From contig CAWEQW010000002.1 in the NCBI GenBank assembly GCA_963811365.1, positions 248,001 to 312,000 of the forward strand: DNA of 64,000 nt. The letters are read 5' to 3'. Made by a program: the position numbers and the translations under genes. Positions 60,166-64,000 of this stretch are shown here, piece by piece. Under the pieces are notes generated by a model. The model ran no database searches. It worked only from the letters and a program-made list of their open reading frames with translations, and was not told the origin of the DNA. The DNA comes from CAWEQW01 sp963811365 (GTDB taxonomy: Bacteria; Actinomycetota; Actinomycetes; Propionibacteriales; Nocardioidaceae). The first letter of the stretch is position 1. Each line of letters begins with the position of its first letter.

Positions 60166-60348
60166 ATGAGCCATGTGCCAGAGGAACAACCCGTCCAGGA
60201 GCCGCAGATCGCCGACGAGGAGCACCTCGCCGAGACCGAGGTGCGCGGCCGGCTCGACGCGACGCCGGAAGAGCAGCGCAACCGGGAGAGCGCGCCGGAC
60301 CCCGCGGACCTCCCCGGTTCACCGACCGGGGAGGACACGGGGTCCTGA
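60166..60348 (+). CDS. Small acidic protein of unknown function
   Basis: 60 residues, acidic and proline/glutamate-rich (EEQPVQEPQIADEEHLAETE, DPADLPGSPTGEDTGS), predicted disordered. No clear ribosome-binding site and no recognised family. It stands alone on the plus strand between two minus-strand oxidative-stress genes. Codon use fits a real gene, but a chance frame is possible. Confidence 0.5.
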   Translation: MSHVPEEQPVQEPQIADEEHLAETEVRGRLDATPEEQRNRESAPDPADLPGSPTGEDTGS

Positions 60349-60375
60349 GCGCGCTGTTCCGGGGACGTCCGCGGG

Positions 60376-62589
60376 TCAGACGTCCGGAGGGCTGAACCGG
60401 TCCCAGACGCGGTGCTCGGCGAGCTGGCCGAGCACCGCTTCCGTGACGTCGCTGGGCGACTCGCCCAGGGTGACACCGGGGGCGTCCGACTGGATGCCAG
60501 CCGCGGCGACCGCCTGCTGCGCGTCGCCCCAGCCGCCGACGGGCTTGCCGTGCCGGTAGGCCTCCTGCAGCAGCAGGACCACCCGCGGGTCGACCTGCTG
60601 CGGCGTGGCGCCGTCGGCCGCCTGCGGCGCGATGCCCCGCACGGCGTCGAGCCCCGCCCGCGGCGAGCCGGCGAGGAGCACCCCGTCGAGCTCGACCGAC
60701 CGGCCGGTGAGGAAGGTCCGCTGCACGGGCAGGTCGCCCTTGAACATGCCGCCCTTGGCGGCCACGAGCAGCGGCAGCGCCCCGGCGGCGACGACCGCGT
60801 CCTGGACCTTCGCGACCTCGCTCTCGTCGGCGTGCTCGGCCAGCACCACGCCCACGAGCCGGCCGGCGAGCGGCCAGCTGCCGGTGACCTGGCTCAGCGC
60901 GGGGCTGGGCGTCTGCGCCGGGACGTCGACGGTGGGCTCGGGAGCGGGCAGCCCCAGCCCGGCGGCCACCTGCTCGCAGAGCCGGCGGTCGATGTTGGCC
61001 AGCGCCAGCAGCTGGCGCTCCTTGATCGCCTGCTCGTAGCACTTGCCGAGCTCGAAGGTGTACGCCGCGACGATGTGGTCCTGCTCCACCGGCGACATGC
61101 TCTCCCAGAACAACCGGGCCTGCGTCCAGTGGTCGTCGAAGGACCGGGCCGCCGCGCGCACCTTCGCACTCTCGGCGATCGGTGCCGGCACCTCGACGTA
61201 CGCGCCCTTGTCGACGGTCGCCGGGAACGGGCAGCCGCCGTCGAGCGAGTTCGGCACGTACGCCGCCCCGCCACGGTGCACCGCGTCCTGGTGGAAGCCG
61301 TCGCGCTGCAGGGAGTTGACCGGGGAGTGCGGGCGGTTGATCGGGATCTGCATGAAGTTCGGGCCGCCGAGCCGGGTCAGCTGGGTGTCGAGATAGGAGA
61401 AGTTGCGGGCCTGCAGCAGCGGGTCGTTGGTGATGTCGATGCCGGGCACGAGATGGCCGGTGTGGAAGGCCACCTGCTCGGTCTCGGCGAAGAAGTCGCT
61501 GGTGTTCTTGTTCAGCGTCATCAGACCGATGGGCTGCACCGGGGCGAGCTCCTCGGGGACGAGCTTGGTCGGGTCCAGCAGGTCGATGCCCTCGAACATC
61601 TGGTCCGGGGTGTCCGGGAAGACCTGGATGCCCAGCTCCCACTGGGGGAACGCGCCGGACTCGATCGCGTCGAACAGGTCACGCCGGTGGTAGTCCGGGT
61701 CCATGCCGGCGAGCATCTGAGCCTCCTCCCAGGTCAGCGAGTGCACGCCGAGCTGGGGCTTCCAGTGGAACTTGACCAGGGAGGTCGACCCGTCCGCGGC
61801 GACGAGCCGGAACGTGTGCACCCCGAAGCCCTCCATCATCCGGAAGGAGCGCGGGATCCCACGGTCCGACATGTTCCATATCGTGTGGTGCTGCGCCTCC
61901 GTGTGCAGGGAGACGAAGTCCCAGAAGCTGTCGTGGGCGCTCTGGGCCTGCGGGATCTCCCGGTCCGGGTGCGGCTTGCCGGCGTGGATCACGTCGGGGA
62001 ACTTGATGCCGTCCTGGATGAAGAACACCGGGATGTTGTTGCCGACGAGGTCGAAGACGCCCTCGCTGGTGTAGAACTTCGTCGCGAAGCCGCGGGTGTC
62101 CCGGACCGTGTCGGCCGACCCACGCGAGCCCAGCACCGTGGAGAACCGCACGAACACCGGCGTCTCCACGTCCTCGGCGAGGAACGCGGCCCGGGTGACG
62201 TTCGCGGCGGTGCCGTAGCCCTTGAACATCCCGTGCACCCCGGTGCCCCGGGCGTGCACCACCCGCTCCGGGATGCGCTCGTGGTCGAAGTGCATGACCT
62301 TCTCGCGCAGGTGGTGGTCCTGCAGCAGCGTCGGTCCGCGCTCGCCGGCCTTCAGGCTGTGGTCGGTGTCGTGCACCCGCACGCCCTGGGCGGTCGTGAG
62401 GTAGGCGCCCTGCTGGGAGTTGAGCACCGGGTCCGCCTCGGTGGCCGCGCCGGTGGCGGTGCGCAGCTCGGGTGTGCCCTGGTCGTCACGGGGTGCGGGG
62501 TCCTCGCGGGGCTCGGTCGGAGGCGTCACGGACGGCGTCTCGCTGGTGGGCACGCCCGGGATGCGCGGCGGTTTGCGGTGAGGGATCAC
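60376..62589 (-). CDS. katE: Large-subunit monofunctional catalase (KatE/HPII type)
   Basis: 737 residues from a GTG with GGAGGAG upstream. Heme-catalase core: His112 (VVHARGTGVHG), RDTRGFATKFYTSEG, the active-site Asn in GNNIPVFFIQD (184-185), and heme-ligand Tyr in RNFSYLDTQLTRLG. The C-terminal ~150 residues (LAGRLVGVVLAEHADESEV, LPLLVAAKGGMFKGD) form the flavodoxin-like/DJ-1-type domain of large catalases. Breaks down hydrogen peroxide in the cytoplasm. The disordered N-terminus (~50 residues) is proline/threonine-rich. Confidence 0.96.
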   Translation of the reverse strand: MIPHRKPPRIPGVPTSETPSVTPPTEPREDPAPRDDQGTPELRTATGAATEADPVLNSQQGAYLTTAQGVRVHDTDHSLKAGERGPTLLQDHHLREKVMHFDHERIPERVVHARGTGVHGMFKGYGTAANVTRAAFLAEDVETPVFVRFSTVLGSRGSADTVRDTRGFATKFYTSEGVFDLVGNNIPVFFIQDGIKFPDVIHAGKPHPDREIPQAQSAHDSFWDFVSLHTEAQHHTIWNMSDRGIPRSFRMMEGFGVHTFRLVAADGSTSLVKFHWKPQLGVHSLTWEEAQMLAGMDPDYHRRDLFDAIESGAFPQWELGIQVFPDTPDQMFEGIDLLDPTKLVPEELAPVQPIGLMTLNKNTSDFFAETEQVAFHTGHLVPGIDITNDPLLQARNFSYLDTQLTRLGGPNFMQIPINRPHSPVNSLQRDGFHQDAVHRGGAAYVPNSLDGGCPFPATVDKGAYVEVPAPIAESAKVRAAARSFDDHWTQARLFWESMSPVEQDHIVAAYTFELGKCYEQAIKERQLLALANIDRRLCEQVAAGLGLPAPEPTVDVPAQTPSPALSQVTGSWPLAGRLVGVVLAEHADESEVAKVQDAVVAAGALPLLVAAKGGMFKGDLPVQRTFLTGRSVELDGVLLAGSPRAGLDAVRGIAPQAADGATPQQVDPRVVLLLQEAYRHGKPVGGWGDAQQAVAAAGIQSDAPGVTLGESPSDVTEAVLGQLAEHRVWDRFSPPDV

Positions 62590-62603
62590 AGTGGCTCCTC
62601 CGT

Positions 62604-62631
62604 GGTACGACGGTCGGAAGAGGGTCGTACC
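62604..62631. promoter_or_regulatory. Inverted repeat upstream of katE
   Basis: GGTACGAC (62604-62611) and GTCGTACC (62624-62631) are perfect 8-bp arms 12 bases apart, 15-42 nt upstream of the katE start. Could be an operator for a peroxide or stress regulator, or a weak hairpin ending the udgX transcript. Confidence 0.4.
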
Positions 62632-62668
62632 CCTCGGGTGCGGGCCCAGACGCTCTGCGCCGTCGTGA

Positions 62669-62927
62669 TCAGCCGGAGGTCCGTCCCGTCAGCGCATCCG
62701 CGGCGACTCGCAGGTCGGCGACGAGCCCCTCGAAGCCGCGGTCACGCTCCCGGGAGCGCAGCACGGCGGACGGGTGCGTGGTCGCGAGCACCCAGGACGG
62801 CGGCTGGGCGGCTCGCGGTGCGGGTCCGCTCGCACCCCTGGCAGCCCTGCGCGGCCCGGCGCAGCGAGGCCACGGCGTGGTCGTCGGGCACCCACGCCCG
62901 GGCGCCGGGGCGCCGGGAGTCCGTCAC
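62669..62927 (-). pseudogene. udgX: Internally deleted udgX (uracil-DNA glycosylase family) remnant
   Basis: A GTG at 62927, overlapping the SDR stop, begins VTDSRRPGARAWVPDDHAVA and SLRRAAQGCQGCE, the N-terminus of UdgX with its first Fe-S cysteines. After about 35 codons the text jumps, in another frame, to SWVLATTHPSAVLRSRERDR and GFEGLVADLRVAADALTG, the UdgX C-terminus ending at 62669. The ~130 middle residues with the catalytic core are missing. UdgX (about 210 residues) removes uracil and cross-links to DNA; this copy must be inactive. Confidence 0.8.
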
Positions 62928-63718
62928 ACCTCGCGCCAGGCGGCGTCGGCGTGGTCGTGACCGTGCGCGGCCATGTCGGTGAGACCGCCGTCGACGGTGA
63001 AGGACGCCCCGGTGACGTACGACGACCGCGGGGAGGCGAGGAAGCCGATGACCGACGCGACCTCGGTGACGTGGCCCGGTCGGCCGACCGGGTTGCCGGG
63101 CCGCTTCTCGTCGTACGCCCGGGACTCCTCGACGCCCGTCATCTCGGTCGCGATCTCGCCCGGCGCCACTGAGGTGACCAGGATGCCGTCGCGGGCGAGC
63201 TCGAGGCTCAGCACCCGGGTCAGCATGCCGAGGCCCGCCTTCGCGGCGCAGTAGGCCGAGGCGCCGAGCCGTGGCACGTGCTCGTGGACGCTGGTCACGT
63301 TGATGATCCGGCCCCCGTGGCCCTGCTCCAGCATCACCCTCGCTGCCCGCTGGGCGCACAGGAAGGGCCCGTCGAGGTCGGTGCCGAGCACCTGACGCCA
63401 CTCGTCGTAGGAGATGTCCACCGCATGCCTGGAGATCCCGGTGCCGGCCACGTTCACCAGCACCCCGAGCGAGCCGAGCTCGTCGGCCAGCTCCGAGACC
63501 GCGTCCGCCGCGTCCGGCGCAGCCAGCTCCTGGCGCCGTACGGCGCAGCGCTGGCCGCGCTTCTCGATCGCCGCACGGGTGCCGTCGGCGCCCTCCTCGT
63601 CGGTGTGGAAGGTGATCGCGACGTCGAAGCCCTCGGTGGCCAGCAGCTCGGCGGTCGCCCGGCCGATGCCGGAGTCGGCGCCGGTGACGACGGCGGTGCG
63701 CGGATAGGTCCCGGTCAT
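62924..63718 (-). CDS. Short-chain dehydrogenase/reductase
   Basis: 264 residues from the ATG at 63718, which overlaps the upstream gene's stop (ATGA). VVTGADSGIGRATAELLA, VNVAGTGISRHAVDISYDEW, catalytic YCAAKAG and INVTSVHEHVPRLG are SDR landmarks; the end AASFTVDGG-type region reads VTGASFTVDGGLTDM. Resembles glucose-1-dehydrogenase/3-ketoacyl-reductase-like SDRs; the substrate is unknown. It is followed by the udgX remnant in the same operon. Confidence 0.87.
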   Translation of the reverse strand: MTGTYPRTAVVTGADSGIGRATAELLATEGFDVAITFHTDEEGADGTRAAIEKRGQRCAVRRQELAAPDAADAVSELADELGSLGVLVNVAGTGISRHAVDISYDEWRQVLGTDLDGPFLCAQRAARVMLEQGHGGRIINVTSVHEHVPRLGASAYCAAKAGLGMLTRVLSLELARDGILVTSVAPGEIATEMTGVEESRAYDEKRPGNPVGRPGHVTEVASVIGFLASPRSSYVTGASFTVDGGLTDMAAHGHDHADAAWREV

Positions 63719-64000
63719 ACGGTGGCCTCGCTCTCGGGAGCGCTGGAGGTCGCGTCGTCCCATCGCAGCAGCGCGGTGGCCGGGTCGACGCCGGACTGGT
63801 CGCGCGCGAGCAGGGAGACCTCGGCGCCGGTGGCCGCGGCCAGGGCGACCAGCAGCTGGTCGGCCGGCAGGTCCGTGTCCTCGGCGGCCGACGTCGGCAG
63901 GGCCAGGCCGGCCCGGCGCTCGGCGCTGACCCGGGCGTCGCGGGTGGCGTCGAGGTCCAGCACCAGGCGCTCGACCTTGCCCTGCACGAACGCGTCGAGG
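63715..64000 (-). CDS. C-terminal part of a probable baeRF/Vms1-type (Rv2629-like) protein, start outside window
   Basis: 95 residues, open to the window edge. FVQGKVERLVLDLDATRDAR, LPADQLLVALAAATGAEVSL and SGVDPATALLRWDD follow the eRF1-domain-3-like pattern at the end of baeRF proteins (helix KVErLLLD, helix with AATGAEV, closing ALLRW). Rv2629 of M. tuberculosis, a DosR-regulon gene, is of this kind. The call rests on a short segment and is tentative. Coupled by ATGA to the SDR gene. Confidence 0.55.
   Translation of the reverse strand, partial: LDAFVQGKVERLVLDLDATRDARVSAERRAGLALPTSAAEDTDLPADQLLVALAAATGAEVSLLARDQSGVDPATALLRWDDATSSAPESEATV

Overview
The window is very GC-rich (about 70%), densely coded, and uses GTG starts, ATGA stop/start overlaps and leaderless-looking TANNNT boxes. 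Together with GAF-ANTAR, DUF1876, DUF3140 and deazaflavin-oxidoreductase-like proteins and a HAIR operator, this points to a high-GC actinobacterium. A Nocardioides-like member of the Nocardioidaceae is my best guess, but that is inference from gene content, not a search. No rRNA, tRNA, CRISPR array, integrase or insertion sequence was seen.

Layout. 0-6 kb: a heptose/nucleotide-sugar glycan cluster (family 4 glycosyltransferase end, gmhA, a frame-broken hldE, a short-chain dehydrogenase, a family 9 glycosyltransferase) facing a UDP-xylose-synthase-like gene that is translationally coupled to a SigB/SigF-type sigma factor. 6-20 kb: small membrane and stress proteins, phosphoketolase, a patatin, two secreted glycosidases around a GAF-ANTAR regulator, an adenosine-specific-kinase family gene and a methyltransferase. 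21-35 kb: lon behind a HAIR (HspR) operator, a broken yihY, an RCK K+ channel, a Tat-exported M20 peptidase, threonine synthase, a second K+ channel plus cardiolipin synthase, two tandem paralogous small proteins, a MalT/LuxR regulator, a broken AI-2E permease and an aquaporin.

36-55 kb looks like a dormancy/hypoxia (DosR-type) island: tdh-kbl, eight universal-stress-protein genes, a sulfide:quinone-oxidoreductase-like/DsrC-like/DsrE-like operon, a PatA-like protein acetyltransferase, a flavodoxin, a DUF4389 membrane protein, a DUF1876 (Rv1738-type) protein and a zinc alcohol dehydrogenase. Twelve copies of a GGGACCTTSGNCCC-like box lie between these genes. It has the same arms and spacing as the mycobacterial DosR box (GGGAC-N4-GTCCC), and five copies end 56-58 nt before a start codon. 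This shared cis-element is the main finding; no DosR-like regulator is in the window. 55-64 kb: lutABC (lutB frame-broken twice), a PNPOx-like protein, formaldehyde dehydrogenase, a large catalase, an internally deleted udgX remnant, a short-chain dehydrogenase, and the end of a probable baeRF (Rv2629-type) protein.

Four genes (hldE, yihY, AI-2E permease, lutB) carry frame breaks, and each break gains one base modulo three. Removing the extra bases restores normal family lengths, so insertion-type sequence or assembly errors are as plausible as real pseudogenes.
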